DNA of 64,000 bases from assembly GCF_022539315.1 (NCBI RefSeq), contig NC_066326.1, positions 12,540,601 through 12,604,600 on the forward strand, given 5' to 3'. Positions 53,870-64,000 of the stretch are shown here, one piece after another (position 1 is the first letter of the stretch; each line of letters opens with the position of its first letter). The translations under genes were made by a program, and so were the position numbers. The DNA comes from Serinus canaria (taxonomy: Eukaryota > Chordata > Aves > Passeriformes > Fringillidae). The notes below the pieces were generated by a model. It had not been told where the DNA came from. It was given only the letters and a program-made list of their open reading frames with translations, and ran no database searches.

Positions 53870-54445
53870 TAAAATCTTTACAGGCATCATGAAGGCTATT
53901 TAAAGAAAATTATATTGGCTCAGAGGAAATGGATACCACCTATCATAAACTGCTTTAATAAGACCAAACGGAAACCAGCACAATTAAACAGCAGGATAAA
54001 GGAAGCTATCAAAAAAACAAAAACAAAACCAACTTTCTCAAAACTGAAATTTGTCTAGTTGAAAAAAACAGAATCATAAAACCTGGCAAGTAAAAAAAGC
54101 CCAAATAGGCTAACAATGAAATGCCTGAAGAACAATAAGGAATGAGTAATGAAATGCACTCAAACCGGTCATTTTCAAATGTGTCAGAAGGCAGAAGCCA
54201 GCCAGAGAATCTCTGGAGCCAAAGATAATCAAGGTATATAAAGAGTGCTTTCAGAAAATGGGGTCATGAGGTCAAAAAAATGAAAGCTATTTCTTGTTCG
54301 GGTGTTCAAAGAAAAAGAATTTGGTAGGTTCTGCTTCTAGAACTTCTTTTTACAGGTGAAGTATTGGACGATGTATCTCACAATGAGGTGACAGCAGAAG
54401 ACGCTGCACAACAATTACTAAAATTAACAATGCTGTCATCCTAGG
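53870..54445 (+). mobile_element. Ancient CR1/L3-like LINE relic, plus orientation
   Basis: Degraded remains of a LINE coding region. Recognisable pieces in order are GGATAAAGGAAGCTATC, GTCAGAAGGCAGAAGCCAGC with ATAATCAAGG just after it, and CACAATGAGGTGACAGCAGA followed by a TACTAAAATTAACA part. These resemble, with many changes, the reverse-transcriptase N-terminal region of old amniote CR1/L3 elements as I recall them. The last part has a short open frame (VLDDVSHNEVTAEDAAQQLL) that looks gene-like but is explained by the element. Frame is broken throughout. Confidence 0.55.
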
Positions 54446-54454
54446 ATCTGAGGA

Positions 54455-54530
54455 TAATTCAGGTTGAAAGGTACCACCAAGTTCAAGCTCTTGTTAAATG
54501 TAGGGTGAGTTTGTAGTCATGCCAAGTTCC
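54455..54530 (-). mobile_element. Possible eroded CR1 tail, minus orientation
   Basis: The sequence ATTCAGGTTGAAAGGTACCA resembles the reversed 3' end of CR1 (AGGTTGGAAGGTACC), directly following the older LINE relic. The rest is too diverged to follow. Limits are uncertain. Confidence 0.35.
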
Positions 54531-55784
54531 TCACAATACCAAGCAGTTTTCATGCTAACCTTCTTGAAAATTAAAGGCGAAATATGAGAATTTCTAACTT
54601 GCTTAAGAACTGGACTAATGTGTCATCTCTTCCTAAAAAGAGTTCCATATAAGCTTTGGAAAACTACCTCCACATGTCCTGTGATATCCTTATTGGAAAA
54701 ATCAAGAAAAATTGTTTTTTAAAAAATAGAATTAGTGGGCGTTTGACCAACTAATTTACCTATATCATATATTGGTAAAGAAGCCCAGTGCTTTCCCAAA
54801 AAAATTTAAGTCGTTCCTCCTCATAAGTTTACAAGTCATTATATTTTTCAGAAGTCCCATAGGAATAGGCATTGAGACTTTGTCATGTTTTTCAAATGCA
54901 TGGAAAAGAGTGAATAGTTTAAAGAAATAAAACATCATCGACTTGAAGACTAAGGGTCACTTCTTTAGTTGTGCTTGCTTGTAAGCTCAGGGCACTGGAT
55001 AGTATTTAAAAAACAAACCCCGTAGGAGAAAGTTAAAACAAAACTGACAACTGTTATAGAATAAGAAAGACATTATGATATGAAGCTATGTAATCATGTT
55101 ACTAAATGCAGTACTGATGGCTAAAATTTTAAATGTCACTGGGAAAAGTTAAGTGAAAAAGGTTTTCTTAAGAAAAGAACATTTTGGTAAACTCAAGCTG
55201 ATTTATGATGGTAGGAGGAATTCTGTGGGTTTGCATGGTTTTGACCTTAAACCTGCAAAAATATGTTGGATTTGGCAATGTTTCACTTGGAGTTTTGGCT
55301 TTCTTCAAGCCCAGAAGTCAAAGAAACATTTGGGATGTGAACCAAAGCCAAAGAAAAGGTTTGGATGAACCATACATTCCATAACAGCCAAGTTTCACAC
55401 AACTCTGATTTTCATTTCTCCCTTTCCTTTGTTTCTTTACACTTTTTTCCAGAGCTGCTTTTCTGTTTCCTAGTCTTAATGGATAGGAATCACTCTATCC
55501 AGTAAAAGCCTTTTTACAGTCCATGCTTAAGGAGATAAGAAGGGAGAACTCAGAAGGTTTTGTCTCTCATTTTTGTATTGCAGCAGAATTTGAACAAAAA
55601 TGTTGCATCTGAAATGATAAGATGTCCTCATGTCCATTTGGGAATATTTTTTAGTGGCAGTGATAATGTTAGATACTTAGCCTTCCTTGTGTGTGTTTCA
55701 GATTACAAAATGACATAATTAAGACATCCAAAACACTGAGGGCTTTAAGAAAAGGATATAGTTTTGTTTCTTTTTATCACTTAC

Positions 55785-55968
55785 TAACAAGTATCTCTTA
55801 AATCTGGTCGTGTAAATACCACTTTCCACGAAGACAGACACGCCTGTGCAGTAAATGGTGCCTGTTCTGCATCTCGTTTGGATCTCGTGAAGCCGTGGGA
55901 TACGATACGTTCAAGCTGCTGATCTGAGAAGTGTCTCAAATCCATGGTCTTTATATGCACATCAGACA
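55785..55968 (-). CDS. Candidate unassigned minus-strand exon (60 open codons)
   Basis: A 184-nt minus-strand segment between an AG (ATGTGTAG) and a GTAAGT donor. It stays open in one frame: two bases, 60 codons, then TA of a split codon; the TAG stop seen in genomic sequence appears only if the intron is read through. The protein includes MDLRHFSDQQLERIVSHGFT and SWKVVFTRPDLRDTC. The stretch QQLERIVSHGFTRS faintly resembles the start of a ubiquitin-associated (UBA) helix, but I would not assign the domain. Eight CpGs fall within about 110 bp, unusual for this AT-rich intron and suggesting preserved sequence. A TCTTAAC branch-point-like site lies upstream of the acceptor; the pyrimidine tract is poor. 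It could instead be a regulatory element or old gene fragment. Confidence 0.35.
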
Positions 55969-58900
55969 CTACACATATGGTAAATGATAAACATACCATA
56001 TGGGATTTGGGAAGTTAAGACTATCAAATTCCTATCCCATTATTTTTTTTTTTACATTGTATGGTCAAATCAAAAACATATTATTCTTCACATTATTAAG
56101 GGGTTATGTTTGTGGCCCCGTTTATAAGGTTACAAAACTGATCATGCTTTAAGCTTTTCTTTGGCCTAGAAATTTTCCTGGTTACACTCAGGTTGTCATT
56201 AAAAAAAAAAAAAAAAGAAAAGAAAGGGGGTGGGTAGTGTCTGTGAAGCTTGCAGAGTTCGGCCAATTTTTGAATTACACTTTTGAAAAGTTCACATGTA
56301 ACCTTAGCCAAATATTACAGCTCAAAACAGCTGAGCTTAAGGTTAACTTTGAAAACTTAGTTTTCCAGAATTTTATTGTGTGTATTGTGAAGGTGTTATC
56401 TGGAAAAAGTAGTTTCAGACCTGACAGTGCAGTGACTTTATGTGCACTTTCATGATAGTTTTATTTGTTGTGTTGGCTTTGTGACTGGAACAACTTAGTA
56501 TCCTCAGCTGAACTATCAAATGTTTATCTAAAAAATTATAAATTTAGTGTGTCTTTCACTTACTTTGAGATGGCAAAATTATATTCATCTTCAAAGAAAG
56601 AAGATTGAAATTAGTTATTCTGTTGAAGATTTTCCCAAAACTGTATTTTGTCAAAGAAATGTTAATTTACATTAGGTTTGTAATTAATCTTGAACCTCTA
56701 CTATTTCTTAAGCAACTATTTACCTTCAATTCATGAAACAGAAATTGGAAAAGCAGCTTTACCACAATAAAATTTGGCAATAGGAATCTGTGGGTAAGAG
56801 AGGAGGAACTAACTAGAAAACAAAGCTTCTTGAAAAGTGTGTCAGGAATTGCAGGGAAGGAGAAAGAGATTTTGTTCCTCTTAATGCTGCCTAATCAGCC
56901 TTGTGCTACTTGGAAAGCAAGAACTGTGTCCTGAATGCATCAGAGTGCAGCTACTTTTGTATTCTCTTCCTATGATAAGTCAATAACTGAAACAGGTTAG
57001 GGGTAGAGACTCTTTCATGCTAAATGTCTGTGGTTGAAAACTGTAGTTTACTGTAAGCTTCCCCCCACCTGTTTTGTTGTTTTATTTTATTTTGGAGGTA
57101 TGTGCAGAATGGCTCAGTAGGTTTCTGTTATAACTAAGAATAAAAAGCTGGAATTATGTTCCCTTTGTCTCTATTTTATTTCCTAGATTAATTTTTCATC
57201 ATGAGATGTGTGCAATTTGTAAGCAGCAGGAATAGGGCTGGGTAGAGCTTGTTACTTGTGGTATGTGTAGTTATTTTTTTCATGAAGATGTTACGGGTTT
57301 TTCTTCTAGAAGGTGTCATGGTGATGCTGAGGAATGTGTGTAAAAAAATTGTATTCCCCCCTTATTTTGTGTTCTTCACAGCATCCTTTTCTCCAGGGAC
57401 AGGCAGCAGAGGGAAGGTTCTGTCTGCGTGTGGCCTTTATGTAGATTCACAAACGTGTGAAAAGCTTCTGCACTCTTGTACTGACACTTTGGGTGTTTGG
57501 ACAGTTAGGTCCTCTTAACAGACATTTCATCAGTGAGGGCACTCCCTGAAAACTGCCCAGGAAAAAAGAGTCAGACAAGTCATACTGTAGCCTTGGGGGA
57601 AGTGGCATAAGAGTTTCTGGAGAGATGAAGTACTAGAAATACATGGGAGTTATATGGAATATTAGGCTACCAACACAGAGAAGTCAAATTTATTTTATAA
57701 TTTATAGTCTTATTTAATTTTTAACTTATTGTAAACAATGAAGATGTCTGTTTGTTTGGGAAGCAATAGTTAAGGCTCCAATACAAACCTGAAGCTTTTG
57801 ATGGTGAGCTGAATTCTGTGCAGTGTACTTAGCTAAGAAAGTCAGCAGCTGAATAGAAGGAACAGAAATGACATTATGAATTCCCACTTCATATACCATG
57901 ACCTGATCTCATCAGTTGACCTGGGACTGATAACATTGTGTATAAGCTATACTTTTGCTCATTGTAATTATTAGTAAAAGCTAAAATAGTATGTTAAAAA
58001 GGAGATAGAAGTTTGTCTGTAGGGTGTGTGAGGTTTGTCTGTATAGCAGACCTGACTGGGTTCCTTAATCTAAAAACCTTTGGACCAAAAAATTATATGC
58101 ATAAGAGTCACAGACTTAGACTTTAGAATATCAAAAGTGGGGAGGTAGAAGATGAGCTCTTGATTTTGTTTACCAAATAGGAAATTACTCCATCTCTAGG
58201 GGTTCTCTGAATGAATCTGCTTTATCCATGGAGCTGGCATATAAATCAATCTCATCACTATAACTGGTTCTTTTCCTTGCCAGCCAGGGATTCAGATTAT
58301 CCAGCTGTGTTCCTACTGCAAGGCACTGTTATCAGTTGTGTAATGAAACCCGGTCACAAGAACTTTATTTGACCTATCCACTATAGATGTGGCTCAAGAG
58401 TCACAGTCAAGACAGCAATTTCACATACAGCCAAAATCTGCCTTAGGTTAAAAAAAAAATAAGCATGAATAAATCTTTTAAAGACAGTCAACTCAAACAA
58501 GGAAACTCTTATAACTAAAGAATTAAGCATCTACTGCTCTCAGTGAGCATACATTTGGACCTGAACCTTAACTGAGCTATGTTTGAACCCATTGCAATTT
58601 TCCCTTTAAAATGAAATAACAACTCACTGATTTCATTGGTACTTTAAGTATGCAAAACAGAAACATCTAGGAAATATGTTACCATGAAAAATTATCTGGT
58701 GACAACAGAAGCAGCAGTAAAGCTGATCTAGAAGGAATGGTGCTCTTATACAGCATTTTGGGAAAATCTGCACCAAAATATAATTGTTGAGAATTTTTTC
58801 ATAGCCTGTAAAAAAGGTAAAATTAATTTTTTAATGAAATTCAGGAAAACTATAGTTTATAGAATGACCCCAAATCTGAAAAGATGTTCCATTTTACTCT

Positions 58901-61689
58901 GCAGGATCCTAAAATTGATACTGGTGGAAGGCAGGGAAGTTATCAGGCAAAAGCTGTAAATGTGGAAAGGAATTGGAATATGTAGGGAGGGTTTTGTTAG
59001 GCTGCAAGAGTGAAATGGAGGTGCACGGTACTGCCCTGTCCCAAAACTTCTGGAATTGCTCAATGCCCAGGTAATGCCTAAGGAAGTAGGATTTTAACTG
59101 CTCCGTGGGTACATAGAGTCTGTTGCTCTATTACTTCAGACTTAGGTAGTAGAAGATTACTGTAATAAATTTAAGACCCCTGTTTTATAACTTTGAGCAT
59201 ACTACTAGTTAGCACTGTACTTCCTAAAACACTATGGAAATATGTACAAAAATGTTTTAAAAAATCTGTGACTGCAGAAAAACCTGAAAATATGCTTGAA
59301 TCTTTTTAAGAGTCTGCGAAAGAAATTTAGTTTTCATAGCACTTTTAAATTTTTTTTCTTTAAACTTTTAAATCTGAACAAAAGCCATACACTTTTGTAC
59401 ATAAGGAAGAATTGATGCAATTTTATGTTTTTCTCACCCAGCCCCCAGCCATATCCTGAACATGAAAAAAACTTCATTGTGTAAATCACCAATTGCCTGT
59501 AAAATCCCAGAATAAACTCTGGACATCAAGGCCCATAATCAATCCAGCTGGTGTCTTACTTTGCAAGGAAGGAATCCAAAATGGCAGCTCAAATGACTCT
59601 GCTTCGTGAGTCATCTGAGCTGTGGTACAGTCTTCTGGAGAAAAATGGTTTCCTGAGATTTTCATACAATCATTACACTTCAGTAAGTAATAATGTATGT
59701 AATGATATGGTATATATACATTTTAAATTCCAGCGTTGTCAAGGAAAAATGTGCATTGCATTAGTGTAACATGCTGTGATTTACAGTAGGGCACTTCTAT
59801 CCGCATTACTGAATACCAGAGGACCAAGAGGATCTGTCGGGTCTTATCTATCTACTCACAGCTGTATTTAAGCAACTAATACACGTTTCCATAAACAACT
59901 TGATTTATAGACAAAGTTGGCCACTGAGAAGTGAAGTTTTCCTGAAGGGTAGGAGACATGTCATTCTTCAGGTTAGTGGGGAGATCACCAACGTCCAGCT
60001 CCTGTCGTGCCTGTTGGTGTTCAGTACCGACCACTTTATTCTCCATACTTGTGAGTCCTTTTAAATGTATGATATATTCTGTCCTTTCCTATTTTTTTTC
60101 ATGAAGCTAAAGGACTTTTTGTGCTTTTAGTCTAGTTACTATCATTAACTCTTTGATATACATTTTTGATTTTTAGGTAGAAACATAAAGGAATTTGACT
60201 TTTAGTTTTCTGTTTTGGAAACTTAGTTGATTAAGATCTGTAACGGTCTTGCCAGAAGTGTTTTCTTCACTCCATACAAAAATTGAGTGAAGATTCTCTT
60301 CAAGATATTAATATTTTTGTATTTCTCTAAGCACTTTTTACCCAGGGTGGTTTTGGGTTTATTTGTGGTTTTTTATTTATATATTTTTGAACCTGATTCC
60401 ATATAAGGTCATACATTACATTACTAATGCTCTGAGGCCAAATAAGTGTAACCTGTGTCACAAACCTGAGTGGTTTTTAGGTGTTTCCCCAGAATGACTC
60501 TTAGACTCCAAGCCATGCACAGCAGTAATTTTAATTAACGTCTGCAGTTTTTGTCATCAGTCCCCACTCCTTGGAAACTCGTTCAGTAATTTTTCATAAC
60601 AGCTACCCCTGTGGGTGTTAGTGTGATAAATATGCCTTCCTGATGAATTGGGAATGTGTTGGTTGGAGCAGTGATTTCAAAGAAGGAATCATTTGCATAA
60701 GAACTGGATCAGATAAGAGATATATGTGCTTAATTTTTTTTTTGTCCTGGTCAGCAGAAAAAAAAAATCCATTTATTGGTGTGTAAGAAAAAGTAAGATT
60801 AGGCAGAGTGTTCTTTCCTCGGTATCCTGTCTCAGGTTTACCAGTGGGTAGCTTTAGGGACCTTTTGAGCTGGAAATAGCACATATAGCCATGTTTAGAA
60901 GCCAAAGGACTTAGAATCAATAAAGCATTTAAAGCTTTTGGGCACTCATTTTGGGGCTGAGAACCACCTGAGATCCTTGAGTTGTAACAATGTAAAATGT
61001 CATATTAAGAGTTGTCTTTTATGTGGTTTTTAAGTCTGTTGCCTAGTAATGTCTTTAGGTGCCCATAATTCTTCAGTTGTGAGAAACAGTGAACAATAGT
61101 TCCCAGTTCACCTTTTCCATAGCATTTTATAGTCTCTTGCTTCTTTTTTCAGTAGTGCATTTTCCAAGGTAAAAAGTCCTGCTTGAAAGTCTGCCTTTCC
61201 TCATTGCAGATGGCTTTGTTTGCCTTTCTTAACTGGGAGAGTAGAGTCTTCTAAAATTATTTTTGGCAGGTCTGGAATGTTTTGTCTAGTGATTCTTTTG
61301 TGCATTTCATGCTAGGAAATAAGATAAACAGGCTTTATATACATTTTAAATATAAATTTCACAGAAAACAAGTCCAAAATGGATGAGACAGTATCTTTTA
61401 GTGCATCCATAGTACTGAGTATCAATTTTACCACTGTTGTTTCTGAGATGTTTGTCTTTGTTTTAGTGACATTTGTAGTAACTTTGTTTATTATTCATAT
61501 CCACAGGTATGAAAAAGAATTCTCCATTATCTTACATTAGTCTTTTTTCCTGTAATTTCAAGCAGTTATTTCTTGTTTTATCCATACTGGACGTAATAAA
61601 TTGACTTCCCTCGTCCTTTGTGGTGGCCTGTAAGTGCAAATGCATATCCTGTTCCTTAGTTTACTCTTCTTGAAGTTGATAGATACTAT

Positions 61690-62640
61690 ACTATAGAGGT
61701 TTTGTTTTCTAGTTTTCTTATTATCCTTGTTGCTTTTCTTTGTACTCTTTCCAGTTTGTTCACATCTTTGAGTGGTTAAAATTTGATCCAGTTTTCCTGC
61801 TGAGATCTTGTCAGTGCCAAAGAAAACAGAAAGATTATTACTAAATAGACATCTCTCCATAGTGTGTGTTTTGCAATAACATCACACTGTTGACTTGTCA
61901 CCTTAGTGTCTCTTGATCCTTTTCTTTAGTAGAAAATGACAAATTCTTAATCAGTTATTCCTCTTCCTGGATTTGTAAAGTTGATCAGTTCTGCTGAAGT
62001 GAATGACCTTGCTTTTCTCCTTATTAAATAGCAGGTTTTTTACTCCTCTTTAGTTCTATCTTTAAGATCCCTTTGTTTTTTTTCTCACTGCAACTTTCTA
62101 TCTTAGTATTTGGGGTGATTTAGGAACTGAATATCCTGTGGTCCTGCAAAATTCCATTTTATTTAACATCTTTCTCTGTTAACAATGAACTGTTGGTGAC
62201 TCACCACATCTTCCAAACAAGTTTGGCATCCATGTTAGGTGGCTTTCATTTGGCTTATATTTTTCTTTAGTTCTGTTATATGAATATCTTGAAATTTGTT
62301 ACCAGCTGTAACTGCTATTCCTGTTCTTCAATTAAGTCAATTTCTCTGTCTTATGAAAAAATTTATTTCATGTGGCTGCCTGGGAACTCCTTATTCATTC
62401 TTCTAGGTGTCTGAAAACAGTCTGAAGCAGATGACTTGTTCCAGTAAGTCTCAGAATCAAAACTGACTTATCCATAAATCTCTAGTCTTACCTTTTTTTT
62501 TTTTTTTTAAAGAACAAAATTATATTTTTCATTCCCTGGTGTTTTGGTATCACAATTGTTCTCCAAGAGTTCTCAAAAGCATTTTTGTTTTCAACAGCTC
62601 TGAGATTTTATCAGTCATTTCTACTCCTAGGGCAAAATTG
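61690..62640 (-). mobile_element. Ancient CR1/L3-like LINE relic, minus orientation
   Basis: Read on the plus strand, the pieces TTGCTTTTCTTTGTACTCTT followed by TCCAGTTTGTTCACATCTTT, CAATAACATCACACTGTTGA, CTTAAGATCC-like CTTTAAGATCCCTTTG, and CAAGAGTTCTCAAAAGCATT with AGCTCTGAGATTTTATCAG occur in the same order as in the reversed 3' half of old amniote CR1/L3 elements. Divergence is high and there is no open frame. A T16 run at 62492-62507 interrupts it. Limits are approximate. Confidence 0.55.
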
Positions 62641-63639
62641 CCTTTTCTAGCTAGTATGAAAACATCCCAGTGTTAATTGTACTATTGGATCAGTGCTGCC
62701 CTTGGCTAAAGAATGATATAAAAGACCCTTTTGGTGGTCTTGGCATAATCATTTAATAAATTTACAGATGTGCCAAAGAGAGTAAATTAATAGAGGCAAG
62801 CCTCACTCTTTCAGTATAGCTTTAGTCCTTTTGTTTGTGAGTTTATTCACAACATTCTTTTAAAGGTTTTCAAATAAAAGGGATAACGCTGTCTCATATA
62901 GTAAAAAAATACTTGGACATGAAAAGAGAATGGGACAGTGGAGAATGCATTTCATAATTATGATAGTTAATGATTCCAGTGGAGTTTGATATTTGATATC
63001 TACCAGCATCCAGTAACTTTTGCACAGACAGGTGGTAAAAGATGGGGGAAATATAGTTGTAGCCTCAGGCAGATACTCAGCTCATGCAGCTGTTTCATGC
63101 ATTCTGGTAACATGACTCAGTTAAAATCAAATAAGATTCCTTATGCCAATATTTCTTACCTGCATATGAAACCAGTTGTCTTTCATTTTGCAAAAACATG
63201 ATAATTCAAAGAGCATTAAAAATGTACTGTTTCTCACACAGAATTTATATCTTGCAGCTGCACACTAATCCAAGTGAAATGGAGTAGAGTTTCACTTTAT
63301 CAGCCAATCATAACTTTAAACTGTTTTTACAATTCATCGTACAGTTTTAAAGCCAGATTTAAGTCTGTATATGAAAAATAGTCTACTTGATGTATGAAAC
63401 CATAGATTAGTCAATATGTATTTAAAGAAGTACTTCAGTAATAGCAGAAGAATGACTTCAGAGAATTTACGGACTAAACTCTGAATTATACATGTGGAAT
63501 GTAAGTATTATGCCACCAGTTCATTTATGACTACGTGTGAGAGGAGTAGCTGAAAAATACAGTTAATTACCTAAAATAATACCTGATCCTGGTATTCTTT
63601 TACAGCTGTCATATCAAGACTATTTGTCTATCCCATATC

Positions 63640-64000
63640 AGAGAATCATAATATCATTTAGGTTGGAAAAGACCTCTAAGATCACTGTTTACCCAGCACT
63701 GCCAAGGCCATCACTGACCCGTGTTCCTCAGTGCCACAGCTACGTGGTTTTAAACACCTTCAGGGAGGGTGACTGCACCACTGCACTGGGCAGCCCATCC
63801 CAATGCTTGACAGTGCTTTTGCTGAAGAATTTCTTCCTAATATTCAATCTAAACCTCTCCTGGTTTCCTCTTGTCCTGTCACTTGTTAACTCAAAGGAGA
63901 GACCATCCCACCTCATTACAATCTTCTTTCAGGTGTTGTAGAGTGAAAAGGTTCCCTTCAGCCTTCTTATTTCTAGTCTAAACACCCCCAGCTCCCAGCT
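63640..64000 (-). mobile_element. CR1 LINE 3' fragment, minus orientation (cut by window end)
   Basis: Begins with the reversed CR1 terminus AGAATCATAATATCATTTAG followed by GTTGGAAAAGACCTCTAAGA, then CACCTTCAGGGAGGGTGACT, GGGCAGCCCATCCCAATGC and TTTCTTCCTAATATTCAATC. All are hallmark avian CR1 3' sequence in minus orientation. The element continues past the window edge. It is better preserved than the copy near 12.1 kb, and the 105-codon plus-strand frame across it is an artefact of the repeat. Confidence 0.95.

Larger units (their letters stand above)
40543..64000 (+). other. ERC2: ERC2 intron, at least 23 kb (cut by window end)
   Basis: No further ERC2 exon was recognised from here to the end of the window. 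The interval contains a TA microsatellite, two CR1 fragments, two old LINE relics, one GC-rich block and one CpG-dense minus-strand frame, all listed separately. The rest is AT-rich intron with only short frames lacking domains. Stretches 43.3-51.3 kb and 56.3-61.6 kb hold nothing I can name. Confidence 0.7.

Noticed and set aside
59311..59325. AGTCTGCGAAAGAAA, which reads SLRKK like the ERC-family DSLRKK exon
   Set aside because: The residues after it do not match the expected KKDDRIEELEE region, the frame soon becomes T-rich noise, and there is no matching donor.
63624..63941. 105-codon plus-strand frame at the window end
   Set aside because: Lies entirely within the minus-oriented CR1 fragment.

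Overview
The window is vertebrate nuclear DNA, almost certainly from a bird and probably a songbird. It is AT-rich and has no bacterial-style genes. Its clear interspersed repeats are avian CR1 LINE fragments (three obvious ones near 12.1 kb, 51.3 kb and 63.6 kb), plus much older CR1/L3-like relics near 53.9 kb and 61.7 kb.

The whole window appears to lie inside one large plus-strand gene, ERC2 (ELKS2/CAST), a coiled-coil scaffold of the presynaptic active zone. Five ordinary coding exons are readable, at 8667-8804, 13467-13607, 14147-14287, 23630-23823 and 40407-40542. All have consensus AG/GT borders, and their phases join into one unbroken frame. The residues favour ERC2 over its paralogue ERC1. 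The first exons (with the start) and the last exons (poly-His region and C-terminal RIM-binding tail) are outside the window.

Two further, very small exons can be found only by splice logic. A 12-nt microexon at 28731-28742 changes the junction Glu-Arg-His into Glu-Ser-Leu-Thr-Ser-Arg-His. A 36-nt cassette at 17697-17732 would add 12 residues (QAEQLFNQMYNP) at the boundary between two coiled-coil exons. Both keep the frame and have pyrimidine-rich upstream tracts with TGC motifs of the kind bound by the neuronal splicing factor SRRM4. Each would insert a number of residues that is not a multiple of seven, so they could re-register the coiled coil. This is the most interesting system I see here.

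Layout: 1-8666 intron; 8.7-14.3 kb three exons, the last two only 539 bp apart; 14.3-23.6 kb introns with the 36-nt cassette; exon at 23.6 kb; 4.9 kb intron, then the 12-nt microexon; 11.7 kb intron; exon at 40.4 kb; then an intron of at least 23 kb to the window end. That last intron holds an isolated GC-rich block (about 51.8-52.6 kb), old LINE relics, and a CpG-dense minus-strand open frame near 55.8-56.0 kb with splice-like borders that I cannot assign to any gene. No tRNA, rRNA, CRISPR array or complete transposon was found.
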